From: Lacrimispora sp. BS-2
GTDB taxonomy: Bacteria; Bacillota; Clostridia; Lachnospirales; Lachnospiraceae
Direction: 5' to 3'
Assembly (NCBI RefSeq): GCF_040207125.1
Contig: NZ_CP157940.1
Location: forward strand, 620,001 to 684,000
DNA: 64,000 bases
Positions within the stretch are counted from its first letter, which is position 1, and every line of letters starts with the position of its first letter. This document shows positions 52,082 through 60,947 of this stretch, piece by piece. The notes beneath the pieces are model-generated. The model saw only the letters and a program-made list of their open reading frames with translations. It was not told where the DNA came from and ran no database searches. A program made the translations under genes and the position numbers.

Positions 52082-53122
52082 ATGGAGCATAAATTCTATA
52101 TAAATTCAAGAAATGGATATGCCGCTATGTTAGAGCAATATAGAGCTATGCATGAGCAAATTGGGGAAGCTCGTTTCTTGCCTAACCACGATAAGAGTAA
52201 GGGCATCGTTTATGATATAAAGCCGGAGTATGGCAAAGGCACCATACAAATATATAATTTGCTCGGCAATGTTATGCTGCTCATCTATAACTTTGTGTTT
52301 TATAAGGATATGGTGACAGTATTTGATTTAGCAGGCAATTATTTTGAAATTGAATACTGCATCGATGGATGCATGTATATAGAAGAAGAAAAAGCAGGAG
52401 ATACCTGTTTTGAAGCAAACAATTTATCCCTCTCTTTATCCCAGGATATGAAAGGCATCATCAGGCGCTTTGCGGGGCAAAAGTATCAGGGAGTTTCTAT
52501 AACAGCAGACAGGCAAGCACTTTCCTCTTATTTTGGAAGTACCGGAGCCGGTTTATGGAATGATACAATAGAAAAACTGGAAGATCAGTTCCGCTCAGAG
52601 TACTATTTAGGTTTAAACGCTCCCCCTGAAATAGCTGCTGCTTTTCTGCAAATATTTAATTGCCGCCTTCCTGAAAAGACCCGTACTTTATTTTACGAGA
52701 GTAAGGTTATGGAAACATTATCAATGATTATATCCAACGAAGTTATGAAGCGTGAAACATGTGAGCTGACAGCACTCACTCCTTATGAATTGCAAAAAAT
52801 CAAGGAAATTCCTCAAATCTTACTTGAACAGCCATTTGAATTACCAAGTATCCTTTCCCTGTCTAAAAGGTTGGTCATTAATCCTAAAAAACTTACAAAG
52901 GGTTTCAAGCTGGTCTATGGAGATACTATTTTTAGCTATCACAGGAAATTTTCATTACAGCGGGCATCTTCCATGTTGCTGAATACGGAGAAATCAATTA
53001 ACGAAATCGCCTATGAGATTGGCTATTCAAGCTCCAGCAATTTTTGTGCAGCATTTAAAAAGCAATATGGTATTACCCCATTAAAATATCGGGAGTCCTC
53101 TGTGCTGCGTAATGCAGAATAA
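52082..53122 (+). CDS. AraC-family regulator of the iron/siderophore importer
   Basis: 346 residues. A long N-terminal ligand domain (about 1-240) is followed by the AraC helix-turn-helix (SKRLVINPKKLTKGFKLVYGDTIFSYHRKF, SINEIAYEIGYSSSSNFCAAFKKQYGITPLKYRE). This layout is that of siderophore-responsive activators (PchR/YbtA class), and the gene lies directly before a binding-protein/FecCD/ATPase set. It probably activates that set when its ligand is bound. ATG 52082 follows GAGAGGAGC. A terminator separates it from the next gene. Confidence 0.88.
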   Translation: MEHKFYINSRNGYAAMLEQYRAMHEQIGEARFLPNHDKSKGIVYDIKPEYGKGTIQIYNLLGNVMLLIYNFVFYKDMVTVFDLAGNYFEIEYCIDGCMYIEEEKAGDTCFEANNLSLSLSQDMKGIIRRFAGQKYQGVSITADRQALSSYFGSTGAGLWNDTIEKLEDQFRSEYYLGLNAPPEIAAAFLQIFNCRLPEKTRTLFYESKVMETLSMIISNEVMKRETCELTALTPYELQKIKEIPQILLEQPFELPSILSLSKRLVINPKKLTKGFKLVYGDTIFSYHRKFSLQRASSMLLNTEKSINEIAYEIGYSSSSNFCAAFKKQYGITPLKYRESSVLRNAE

Positions 53123-53157
53123 GTTCTCCTTATAAAATTTTTTTGAATTTCGTATTT

Positions 53158-53185
53158 AACCACAGGCTGATACCTGTGGTTTTTT
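53158..53185 (+). terminator. Terminator after the AraC regulator
   Basis: AACCACAGG (53158-53166) and CCTGTGGTT (53173-53181) pair perfectly around a 6-base loop and run into TTTTATTT. Confidence 0.88.
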
Positions 53186-53271
53186 ATTTATTAATATAGG
53201 CATTCTCTCAACATAAATCGGCATCGTAAGCAGTATAGTCCTTAAGCATTTATGATGTACAATACACTGTG

Positions 53272-53298
53272 AGTTAGCAATGACTAACTAATTATAAT
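53272..53298 (+). promoter_or_regulatory. Promoter region of the iron/siderophore operon
   Basis: TATAAT at 53293-53298 has no good -35 at the right distance, but the inverted repeat GTTAGCAATGACTAAC overlaps the -35 place (about 53273-53288). An activator such as the upstream AraC protein could bind there; a Fur-type repressor is the alternative. Confidence 0.5.
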
Positions 53299-53313
53299 AC
53301 AGGAGTGATCTAT

Positions 53314-54348
53314 ATGCTTAAAAAAACAACATCTATTTTATTGGCAATCATCTTTTGCCTTACCGCATTGACTGCTTGTTCACAACCATCAACAAAAGAA
53401 AATGGGGATTCCAACCAAGTATCAGCCAGCCAGACCAGCCCCACGCAACAGGCCGGTTATTATCCTTTAAAATTTACTGTTTATGATGATAAAGGAAATG
53501 AAGTCCAGCAGACCGTTCCTGAGGAGCCAAAGAGAGTTGTCGTAATTGGGCAGGGCCTTGCAGAGTTGATGATTCATTTTGGGGAAAAAGAAAAGATTGT
53601 GGGACTGGCCTATTTAGACAAATCTTATTCCAAATATGAGGAGCAGGTGGAACAGCTTCCACTGCTCACGGATACTTGGCCCTCAAAGGAGTCTGTTATC
53701 GCTCTAAAGCCTGATTTAATTGTTGCGATGTCTTCAGCATTTACCGACGAACGCCTTGGCGATATTTCATTTTGGAATAAAAGGGGAATTCCTGTACTTC
53801 CAGGTATTAACTACACCATGGGCCGTACAATTGACAGTTTTTTTGACGACATCAATAATTTGGGAGTAGTACTAAATATGAAAGATAAAACAGATGCTTT
53901 TGTAGAGGATCAGAAAGCACGAATTAAAGGTATTCAGGACAAAGCTTCCCGGGCAACTAATAAACCAAGGGTTTTGCTGTTTGCCGGCGGTCAGAATGAT
54001 ACTTATTATTATTATGGTCCCAGCCTCTGTGTCATTGATGAAATGGTGGAAGGCGCAGGCGGTGAGTACATAGAAGTATCACAGGATACTTATGTGGAAA
54101 TGTCGGCCGAATCCATTCTTTCCATTAATCCTGACAAAATGATTGTCACTGAGTTCCAAAAATCCGATAGCAATGCGGCAGAGCATTTGTTGTTTGAGAA
54201 TTCAAGCCTGAAAAATGTTACCGCAATTAAAAAAGGGAATGTAATGGTGGTTGATTATACGAATGCAATTCGCGGAAGCCTTGATCTTGCGGACTTATAT
54301 GAGGATGTTGCCGAGTTTGTTCATCCCGAACTGTTTAAGGAGGGATGA
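53314..54348 (+). CDS. Iron/siderophore (or cobalamin) ABC transporter substrate-binding lipoprotein
   Basis: 344 residues. Signal peptide with lipobox LTAC, so a lipoprotein on Cys22, then a Ser/Thr/Gln-rich linker and a class III (FepB/BtuF-type) binding fold: VVVIGQGLAELMIHFGEKEKIVGLAYL, LKPDLIVAMSSAF, VLLFAGGQND. It delivers ligand to the permease encoded next. ATG 53314 is preferred (AGGAG upstream); GTG 53305 is on the ribosome binding site. Exact ligand (ferric siderophore, haem, cobalamin) is not determined; the regulator favours siderophore. Confidence 0.9.
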   Translation: MLKKTTSILLAIIFCLTALTACSQPSTKENGDSNQVSASQTSPTQQAGYYPLKFTVYDDKGNEVQQTVPEEPKRVVVIGQGLAELMIHFGEKEKIVGLAYLDKSYSKYEEQVEQLPLLTDTWPSKESVIALKPDLIVAMSSAFTDERLGDISFWNKRGIPVLPGINYTMGRTIDSFFDDINNLGVVLNMKDKTDAFVEDQKARIKGIQDKASRATNKPRVLLFAGGQNDTYYYYGPSLCVIDEMVEGAGGEYIEVSQDTYVEMSAESILSINPDKMIVTEFQKSDSNAAEHLLFENSSLKNVTAIKKGNVMVVDYTNAIRGSLDLADLYEDVAEFVHPELFKEG

Positions 54349-54350
54349 GC

Positions 54351-55466
54351 ATGGTTTCAACATACAAAGAAGAACAAAAGAACCCCTCCCGAATGTTTAA
54401 CGGCAGTTTACAAAAGCGGCCTGCATTCTCAATTATTCTTGCAATTTTACTCGTCGCTGTCGTTATGTCAGTTGTAATTTCACTATCCATTGGACAGGTA
54501 AATATACCCTTTCAACAATCCTTTCAAATATTGGTACATCAACTGACCGGGTATCAGATCCATGATGCCGGTGAGCAGCTAAACGGTATGTTTGTGGATA
54601 TTATCTGGCAAATCCGTTTTCCAAGGGTTTTGCTGGCAATGATTACGGGGGCTGGGCTGGCACTTTGCGGAGTAGTAATGCAGGCTTCCGTACAAAACCC
54701 ATTGGCAGACCCCTATATTTTAGGAATTTCATCTGGAGGTGTCTTAGGAGCAACCTTTTCAATTATGCTTGGGTTTGGGGCCGGAGGAATACTCGGAGAA
54801 TTCGGAGTAGCATCATGGGCATTTATTGGTGCGCTGATTGCGGCAGCACTTGTCCTGGTCCTTGCCAGTATTGGGGAAAAAACATCTTCTGTCAAGCTGG
54901 TTTTAGCGGGAACTATAATTAATGCCATATGCAGTGCATCTTCAAACTTTATCATTTATTTTGCTAAAAACTCAGAGGGTATCCGTTCCGTATCCTTTTG
55001 GACAATGGGAAGTCTGGCATCAGCAGAGTGGGATACTTTGCCTCTTGTGACTGCGTCGGTAGTTATGGCAACAGCCTTTTTCCTGTCTCAATCAAGAGTG
55101 ATGAACACGATGTTAATGGGAGAAGAAGCCGCAATCACCCTGGGTGTTAATTTGAATTTTTACAGACGGTTATACATGGTGATTTCTTCCGTAGTAACAG
55201 GCGTTTTAGTTTCCACTTGTGGAATTATTGGGTTTGTAGGCCTTATTATTCCTCATATTGTCCGAGGTGTCGTGGGAGCGGATCATAAACGGCTGGTCCC
55301 TGCGTCGATTCTTTCCGGATCTTTATTTATGATGTGGACAGATGTTTTTGCACGGACAGTAATTCCAAATGGAGAACTGCCAATTGGCATCGTTACTTCA
55401 CTTCTTGGTGCACCTGTGTTTATGTATATGCTGATTAAAAAAGGCTACAGGTTTGGAGGGAGATAA
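54351..55466 (+). CDS. FecCD-family ABC permease
   Basis: 371 residues, about ten membrane helices, forming the homodimeric channel of the importer: LAMITGAGLALCGVVMQASVQNPLADPYILGISSGG (the FecCD signature), GFVGLIIPHIVRGVVGADHK and the C-terminal ELPIGIVTSLLGAPVFMYML. ATG 54351 (6 bases after AGGAGG) is preferred to ATG 54345. It overlaps the gene before by nothing and is followed after one base by the ATPase. Confidence 0.93.
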   Translation: MVSTYKEEQKNPSRMFNGSLQKRPAFSIILAILLVAVVMSVVISLSIGQVNIPFQQSFQILVHQLTGYQIHDAGEQLNGMFVDIIWQIRFPRVLLAMITGAGLALCGVVMQASVQNPLADPYILGISSGGVLGATFSIMLGFGAGGILGEFGVASWAFIGALIAAALVLVLASIGEKTSSVKLVLAGTIINAICSASSNFIIYFAKNSEGIRSVSFWTMGSLASAEWDTLPLVTASVVMATAFFLSQSRVMNTMLMGEEAAITLGVNLNFYRRLYMVISSVVTGVLVSTCGIIGFVGLIIPHIVRGVVGADHKRLVPASILSGSLFMMWTDVFARTVIPNGELPIGIVTSLLGAPVFMYMLIKKGYRFGGR

Positions 55467-55467
55467 A

Positions 55468-56274
55468 TTGAATTTAAAAGCAGATCACATATCAGTCACC
55501 TTATCGGGGACAGATATTGTAAAAAATATCAGCATTCAAGTGGATCATAAACAGTTTGTTGGGATCATTGGACCCAATGGATGCGGAAAGTCCACTTTGC
55601 TGAAAAGTATTTATAAAGTTATCAAACCGCAAGAGGGAACTGTCTTTTTAGGGGATAAGGATGTTTTAAAATCATCTGCGCGTGCCATTTCAAAAGATAT
55701 GGGTGTGGTAGGCCAATTTAATGAATTGGATTTCGATTTTACTGTCCATGAGATGGTAATGATGGGGAGAACGCCCCATAAACACTTAATGGAATCTGAC
55801 AATATGGAGGATTATAAAATCGCAGCCAATGCCTTAGAACGAGTTAACTTGACAGAGTATGGGGACAGAAGCTATTTAACATTATCTGGCGGTGAAAAAC
55901 AACGGGTAATATTGGCAAGAGCAATCGCTCAACAGCCTGAATTCCTGATTCTTGATGAGCCGACCAACCATTTGGACATTAAATACCAGCTTCAGATTTT
56001 ATCAGTTGTCAAATCATTAAATATTGGTGTTCTTGCAGCTCTCCATGATCTTTCCATGGCATCTGTTTACTGCGATTTTCTTTATGTAGTGAAAGACGGA
56101 CGGATCATAGCTTCAGGAAGTCCAAAAGCAGTGCTGACAAAGGAGCTTATAAGGCAGGTTTATGAAATCGATTGTGAAATTTACTCTAATCCGGTTACCG
56201 GAGATTTAGCAATTGCATATCTGTCTCAAAATAACAGGCGTCAGGAGGGAAGAAATACATGGAACTTGATATGA
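55468..56274 (+). CDS. Iron/siderophore ABC transporter ATPase (FepC-type)
   Basis: 268 residues. Walker A GPNGCGKST, signature LSGGEKQRVILARAIAQ, Walker B FLILDEPTNHLD, H-loop LAALHDLSMA; the typical VYEIDCEIYSNPVTG C-terminal extension of this class is present. TTG 55468 is used (GGAGGG 7 bases upstream). Its last 16 bases overlap the MATE gene, so the importer and exporter are translationally coupled. Confidence 0.93.
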   Translation: MNLKADHISVTLSGTDIVKNISIQVDHKQFVGIIGPNGCGKSTLLKSIYKVIKPQEGTVFLGDKDVLKSSARAISKDMGVVGQFNELDFDFTVHEMVMMGRTPHKHLMESDNMEDYKIAANALERVNLTEYGDRSYLTLSGGEKQRVILARAIAQQPEFLILDEPTNHLDIKYQLQILSVVKSLNIGVLAALHDLSMASVYCDFLYVVKDGRIIASGSPKAVLTKELIRQVYEIDCEIYSNPVTGDLAIAYLSQNNRRQEGRNTWNLI

Positions 56275-57587
56275 CCAAAGGAAATCCTTCAAGGATTATT
56301 CTGAAATTTTTCATTCCGTTGTTTATAGGAGACTTGCTTCAACAATTTTATGGGATTATTGATGCAATTGTAATAGGAAAATTCGTAGGCACAGATGCAT
56401 TTGCAGCAGTTGGCTCCTCGGGTGCTGTAATTGTGTTTATTACTTCTATTTTAATAGGACTTGCTATGGGAGCTTCGGCAATTTTCTCTCAACTCTATGG
56501 CGGCAGGCAGTACGATGAACTGAAACAAACGATTTCTACTGCTTTAATATTTTTATTTTGTATCAGTGTGTTGATTACAATTGTAACATCAGTCTTTTTA
56601 CCGCAGATCATTAACCTTTATCAAATGCCAAAGGAAACTGCTGCCTATGCTGCAGACTATTTAAAATATGTTTTTTACGGTTTTATTTTTGTTGGTATGT
56701 ATAATGCATTTGCTTTTTTATTACGGGCATTCGGAGATTCAAGAACACCGTTGTACTTTTTGATCCTCTCATGTATATCAAATCTCATTTTAGACTTGCT
56801 CTTTATTGTGGTACTGCACATGGGGACTGCCGGCGCAGCCATTGCCACCCTCCTTACGCAAGCTTTCGCTGCGGTAGGATGCGGCATTTATACAATAAAA
56901 CGAATGCAATTTTTGAATTTTCAGAGGAAAGACTTTCGATTCAGCGCCTCTGTTTTTAATAAAATCGCTGCGTTTTCCGTATTGACAGCGCTGCAACAGT
57001 CAATTTCCAGCTTTGGAATGATGCTTATTCAAGGGTTAGTCAATACCTTTGGCTCAACTGTTATGGCTGCATTTGCAGCCTGCTCCAAAATCGACTCTGT
57101 TGCCAATGCTCCTTTGCAGGATCTGGGTAATTCTTTTTCTACTTATACTGCGCAGAATGAAGGTGCTGGAGAAATAAAAAGAATCCGGCAGGGATTTCGG
57201 TCGACTTCAAGGATTATCATAATCCTGTCGGCAGTAATCAGCATTACCGCATTTGTTTTCGCCCCAAATTTAATAACACTCTTCGTAAATAAAGATGCAA
57301 CAGAGGTAATAGCAGTCGGTGTTGGTTATCTTAGAATTGTCTCCGTATTTTATGTATTGCTGGGCTTTATCGTTATGTTTTATGGTTTTTTCAGGGGCCT
57401 TGGAACCATTAAAATATCAATCCTTCTGACCATAGTGTCACAGGGATTAAGAGTAGTGCTGGCCTATTCATTTGCTCCTGTTAAAGGATTTTCGGGTATT
57501 TGCTGGGCGATTGTTGTGGGATGGTTTTTGTCAGACTTATTAGGATTTTACATGTACAAAAAAGTTATGCCGCAGAAGGCGGCTTAG
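56259..57587 (+). CDS. MATE family exporter coupled to the iron/siderophore importer
   Basis: 442 residues, 12 membrane helices in two halves, opening MTKGNPSRIILKFFIPLFIGDLLQQFYGIIDAIVIGKFVGTDAFAAVG, the clostridial MATE subclass. ATG 56259 (GGAGGG upstream) lies inside the ATPase gene. Its place in the operon suggests export of a compound related to the imported ligand, such as an empty siderophore or a toxic iron chelator. The class has also been linked to haem or drug efflux, so this remains inference. Confidence 0.9.
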   Translation: MELDMTKGNPSRIILKFFIPLFIGDLLQQFYGIIDAIVIGKFVGTDAFAAVGSSGAVIVFITSILIGLAMGASAIFSQLYGGRQYDELKQTISTALIFLFCISVLITIVTSVFLPQIINLYQMPKETAAYAADYLKYVFYGFIFVGMYNAFAFLLRAFGDSRTPLYFLILSCISNLILDLLFIVVLHMGTAGAAIATLLTQAFAAVGCGIYTIKRMQFLNFQRKDFRFSASVFNKIAAFSVLTALQQSISSFGMMLIQGLVNTFGSTVMAAFAACSKIDSVANAPLQDLGNSFSTYTAQNEGAGEIKRIRQGFRSTSRIIIILSAVISITAFVFAPNLITLFVNKDATEVIAVGVGYLRIVSVFYVLLGFIVMFYGFFRGLGTIKISILLTIVSQGLRVVLAYSFAPVKGFSGICWAIVVGWFLSDLLGFYMYKKVMPQKAA

Positions 57588-57731
57588 ATGAATCAAAAGT
57601 ATTTTGTATGCAAACCAAGGCTTCACCAGCATCAAACGGCATGGTTCAGCCACCAGAATCTAAAAGTTGAAAGCTGCAGCGTATTGCCGGGTCAGAACAT
57701 TAAGTCTGAATCAGAGGTGCAGCCTTGGTAA
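57588..57731 (+). CDS. Possible 47-residue small protein
   Basis: ATG 57588 directly follows the MATE stop and has GAAGGCGG 5-12 bases upstream (within the MATE coding end). The frame gives 47 residues (starts MNQKYFVCKPRL, ends SEVQPW). No family known; composition (His, Gln, Ser) does not look like a typical real gene. It may be accidental. Confidence 0.25.
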   Translation: MNQKYFVCKPRLHQHQTAWFSHQNLKVESCSVLPGQNIKSESEVQPW

Positions 57732-57795
57732 GCAAATGAAATCGTATATAAAGTGGCTTTAAATCAATAAATATGATTATCAAGACAGATGTTTA

Positions 57796-58296
57796 CTAAT
57801 TGGAAGTCAATTTTTGAATGATCTGCTGATGCTGAGGATATTTTTCTAATAAATCATTTCTTTTAAATAACTCAAAGTCTCTGAATTCAAATCCTGGCGA
57901 TACCATGCAGCCAACTAATGCATAGCCTTTATTATTCATAGCGGAACCAAATATATAATCTTTTGGCACCAATACTTGAGGTTTCTCGCCATTTTCAATA
58001 TCAAGTCCAAGCTGTTCCGTGATAAATTCCCCTTTTGGGCTAATCATATAAATAGTCAGGGGAGAACCTGAATGATAGTACCACATTTCATCAGATTTCA
58101 ATCTGTGGAAATTAGATACTTCTCCGTCCCTAAGTAAAAAGTAGATACTTGTCCAAAGGATTCGTGAACCTTCAAAGTCAACCTTTAAATCGTTTGAGGT
58201 TATATTTTCTTCAGACGCATAAATCTCCTTATAAAATCCACCTTCCGGATGGGGTGTCATGTCCAAGTTTTTAATAAAGTAATCTGCTGTATTCAT
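57796..58296 (-). CDS. Cupin family protein (Cupin_5/DUF985)
   Basis: 166 residues. The cupin pattern is present: PHPEGGFYKEIY, FLLRDGEVSNFHRLKSDEMWYYHSGSPLTIYMI, VLVPKDYIFGSAMNNKGYALVGCMVSPGFEFRDFELF. The His and Glu residues in NFH...E..YYH would be metal ligands. Function of the family is unsettled (sugar-like or epimerase-like folds). ATG 58296 follows AAAGGAG (reverse strand). Monocistronic. Confidence 0.88.
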   Translation of the reverse strand: MNTADYFIKNLDMTPHPEGGFYKEIYASEENITSNDLKVDFEGSRILWTSIYFLLRDGEVSNFHRLKSDEMWYYHSGSPLTIYMISPKGEFITEQLGLDIENGEKPQVLVPKDYIFGSAMNNKGYALVGCMVSPGFEFRDFELFKRNDLLEKYPQHQQIIQKLTSN

Positions 58297-58475
58297 TGTG
58301 ATACTCCTTTCAATTTTTCCTTATTTTATTATATCTTATTATTTGGATATGTAAATTTAATTCCACAAATTTCATACAATTTAAAGTATTTTTTTATTTC
58401 GCTGCACCAGTATTTAAAAGGTGGCTGATACTTTTTATGAAAAAACATGGTATAATAAGGACAAATCGTTAATCT

Positions 58476-58700
58476 GCGACCCGATTTTAATTCTTGATGA
58501 AGCAACATGCAGTGTTGATACAAAGATGGAGAAAGAGATACAAAAGGCTTTGGTCAGACTCATGCAGACCACATTATGGCGATCGGTGACGGGCAGATCC
58601 TTGAAAATGGAAATCACCAAAGCCAGATGAAAGAGGGGGCGGTTATTATGAAATGGCCATGAGCCAGAAGGGAAGGGCATTCCAGGAAATAAGTATAATG
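58476..58700 (+). pseudogene. Remnant of an ABC exporter C-terminus
   Basis: Fragments of a type-IV ABC exporter ATPase end: PILILDEATCSVDTKMEKEIQKAL (Walker B/D-loop), then in another frame ADHIMAIGDGQILENGNH, then in a third GGGYYEMAMSQKGRAFQEI. The H-loop between them has been deleted. With at least two shifts and a deletion, the gene is dead. The upstream part is absent, so a deletion reached from here into the cupin side. Confidence 0.75.
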
Positions 58701-59591
58701 TTACTTAACCGCCTTATCCATAAGCTTTGATTGAATGTATTCGCTGGGAGTCAGAGTCGTATATTTTTTAAAAACAGTGGAGAAATAGCTGCTGGTATTA
58801 AAATTGAGCTTCATGGCCACCTCTGTTACAGGAATATTCTGGAGAAGCAGTAATTTTGAACATTTCACTTTTTTCTTGTTGATGTAATTCCGCGGAGAGA
58901 CGCCTACGATCCGCCTGAATTTCTGCTTAAACTGTGAAACGGACAGATTACAGATCCCGGCCAGGGTATGAAGCGATAATTCTTCCGTGACATGTTCCTC
59001 AATGTACTGGACTGCTGCTTCAATATCATTGGTCAGATAATATCTCTCCTCTTTGGCGGCTGCGATCATCAATTGGAAGAAGATAATCAGATATCCGGCA
59101 ATCAACAGGCGGTTTCCATTGGATAAGGCCAGCTCAAAGGCTTTTTCAATCACAGGACGGGTTTCCTTGATATCTGTTGATACAATATGTCTTTTTATGC
59201 TTTTTAAATCTTCAATCAGTTGTTTGGCAGTCTCTTCATTTAAAAATAACAGGTTTTTCGGATCGCTGATATCGACCTGGAACCAGTACTGTTCATTGAG
59301 GGTAATGGGAGCTTCGTTTGTGCTGTGTACCTCGTCAGGAAAAGAGACAAAGATATTCCCTCCGGAAACTTCATATTCCGTTTCCTGGGTATAGAAGGAA
59401 ATGGTTCCCTTGGATACAAAGGTAAATTCAAACGTATTTTCATGATAATGGGGTATATGAGGAAAGATTGCGTTGCGGATATTATGAGTGGCAAACAGAC
59501 GTATGCCCGGTAAGTCCAGTTCCTGTTTTGTCAGAACGATGCGGTCTTTTGAATGAAAATATTCATCATACCAGTTGATTGGTGAATCCAT
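58701..59591 (-). CDS. AraC-family regulator with cupin-type sensor domain
   Basis: 296 residues. N-terminal cupin-like arm (about 25-110: HIPHYHENTFEFTFVSKGTISFYTQ, VSGGNIFVSFPDEVHSTNEAP), C-terminal AraC helix-turn-helix (LHTLAGICNLSVSQFKQKFRRIVGVSPRNYINKKK, MKLNFNTSSYFSTVFKKYTTLTPSEY). This type usually senses a sugar or small metabolite. ATG 59591 with GGGAGG upstream; the longer frame is not supported. It is divergent from the nitroreductase at 59721, its probable target. Confidence 0.88.
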   Translation of the reverse strand: MDSPINWYDEYFHSKDRIVLTKQELDLPGIRLFATHNIRNAIFPHIPHYHENTFEFTFVSKGTISFYTQETEYEVSGGNIFVSFPDEVHSTNEAPITLNEQYWFQVDISDPKNLLFLNEETAKQLIEDLKSIKRHIVSTDIKETRPVIEKAFELALSNGNRLLIAGYLIIFFQLMIAAAKEERYYLTNDIEAAVQYIEEHVTEELSLHTLAGICNLSVSQFKQKFRRIVGVSPRNYINKKKVKCSKLLLLQNIPVTEVAMKLNFNTSSYFSTVFKKYTTLTPSEYIQSKLMDKAVK

Positions 59592-59720
59592 GGTTATACC
59601 TCCCGGTAATTTAAAATTGTACAGTGTATAAATTAAATTGTAATATAAAACTGCAATTGTTACAATACCGATATGGAAGAATAGGGATGGAATGCAATGG
59701 AAATCAGAAAGGAGCAATTT

Positions 59721-60242
59721 ATGTTATTTAATCTTTTAAAATCCAGAAGAAGCATTAGAAAGTTTCAAACCAGAGAAGTTGAAAAAGAGAAGATGGATGT
59801 AATTCTTAAAAGTGCCCTGCTATCACCTTCATCAAAGTCCATAAGACCCTGGCAGTTTATTGCCGTCACCGATAGGGAACTGATTCAGCGGCTCTCTCTG
59901 TGCCGGGAACCTGCTTCTAAATTTTTAGCAGGTGCTCCTTTTGCAATTGTAGTAATAGCGGATAAAGATTCAAGTGATGTATGGGTTGAGGATGCATCCA
60001 TAGCGGCGACCATGATTCAATTGGCGGCGCAGGATTTAAGCCTTGGGTCATGCTGGATTCAGGTAAGAGAAAGATTTCATACCGGGCAAGAGACTGCGGG
60101 GGAATATATTAGAGAAGTTCTGGAGATACCGGAGCAATACAGTGTTGAATGTATGATTGCCATTGGTTATCCTGCAGAGGAAAAAAAGCCGTATGAAGAA
60201 GATGCGCTGCCATATCAAAAGCTCCATTACAACAAATTTTGA
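59721..60242 (+). CDS. Nitroreductase family protein
   Basis: 173 residues. FMN-binding family opening with LLKSRRSIRKFQTREVEKEKMDVILKSALLSPSSKSIRPWQFIAV; later IVVIADKDSSDVWVEDASIAATMIQLAAQDLSLGSCWIQ and IGYPAEEKKPY. Such enzymes reduce nitro groups, quinones or flavin with NAD(P)H. ATG 59721 (AAAGGAG upstream) is preferred to ATG 59697. Divergent from an AraC regulator; unrelated to the rib operon beyond using FMN. Confidence 0.9.
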   Translation: MLFNLLKSRRSIRKFQTREVEKEKMDVILKSALLSPSSKSIRPWQFIAVTDRELIQRLSLCREPASKFLAGAPFAIVVIADKDSSDVWVEDASIAATMIQLAAQDLSLGSCWIQVRERFHTGQETAGEYIREVLEIPEQYSVECMIAIGYPAEEKKPYEEDALPYQKLHYNKF

Positions 60243-60307
60243 ATTTAACCGAATCGAGCAGGGGGCGGATCATTGTAAGAAAAGACCTCTTGCCGCAGGA
60301 CTAAAAT

Positions 60308-60347
60308 GATGTGCCCCTAATAAGTTAGACTTTATTAGGGGCACATC
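60308..60347. terminator. Bidirectional terminator between nitroreductase and the rib operon
   Basis: GATGTGCCCCTAATAA (60308-60323) pairs perfectly over 16 bp with 60332-60347 around 8 bases. It lies between convergent genes. T tracts are short. Confidence 0.7.
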
Positions 60348-60452
60348 GTAGGCTTGTATACATCTTCCTTTTTATATGACTGCCCTGACAATGATAGGAA
60401 TCAGTGCTTTTACCCGCCGCATTTTCTATGAAATGGATCATTTACTCTTGGC

Positions 60453-60923
60453 TTAAATACTTTCAATTTCACGGATCAGGTTGACCATTTCAATGGCCCC
60501 CACAGCGCAGTCAAAGCCTTTGTTGCCGGCCTTGGTGCCTGCTCGTTCAATGGCCTGCTCAATATTTTCTGTGGTCAGTACGCCAAACATAACCGGAATA
60601 TCACTGTTTAAGGATATACTGGCAATGCCTTTGGATACCTCATTGCACACATAATCGTAGTGGGTTGTGCTGCCGCGAATGACTGCACCAAGGCAGATCA
60701 CCGCATCGTATTTTCCGCTTTTTGCCATTTTAGAGGCAATCAGAGGAATTTCAAATGCTCCGGGAACCCATGCAATGTCTATGCAGTCATCCCTGACCTC
60801 ATGACGCCTTAGTCCGTCCAAGGCGCCGCTTAGCAGTTTGGAAGTTATAAATTCATTGAATCGTGCGGCGACAATGCCGATTTTAATATCCTTTGATACG
60901 AGCTTTCCTTCAAATGTTTTCAT
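60453..60923 (-). CDS. ribH: 6,7-dimethyl-8-ribityllumazine synthase
   Basis: 156 residues, normal size. It joins the ArP pyrimidine and dihydroxybutanone phosphate to form lumazine, penultimate step of riboflavin synthesis. Motifs: [82 protein letters not shown]. Last gene of the operon, 24 bases behind ribBA. ATG 60923, AAGGAG upstream. Confidence 0.95.
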   Translation of the reverse strand: MKTFEGKLVSKDIKIGIVAARFNEFITSKLLSGALDGLRRHEVRDDCIDIAWVPGAFEIPLIASKMAKSGKYDAVICLGAVIRGSTTHYDYVCNEVSKGIASISLNSDIPVMFGVLTTENIEQAIERAGTKAGNKGFDCAVGAIEMVNLIREIESI

Positions 60924-60947
60924 TGTAAATTCTCCTTTAAAAATATG

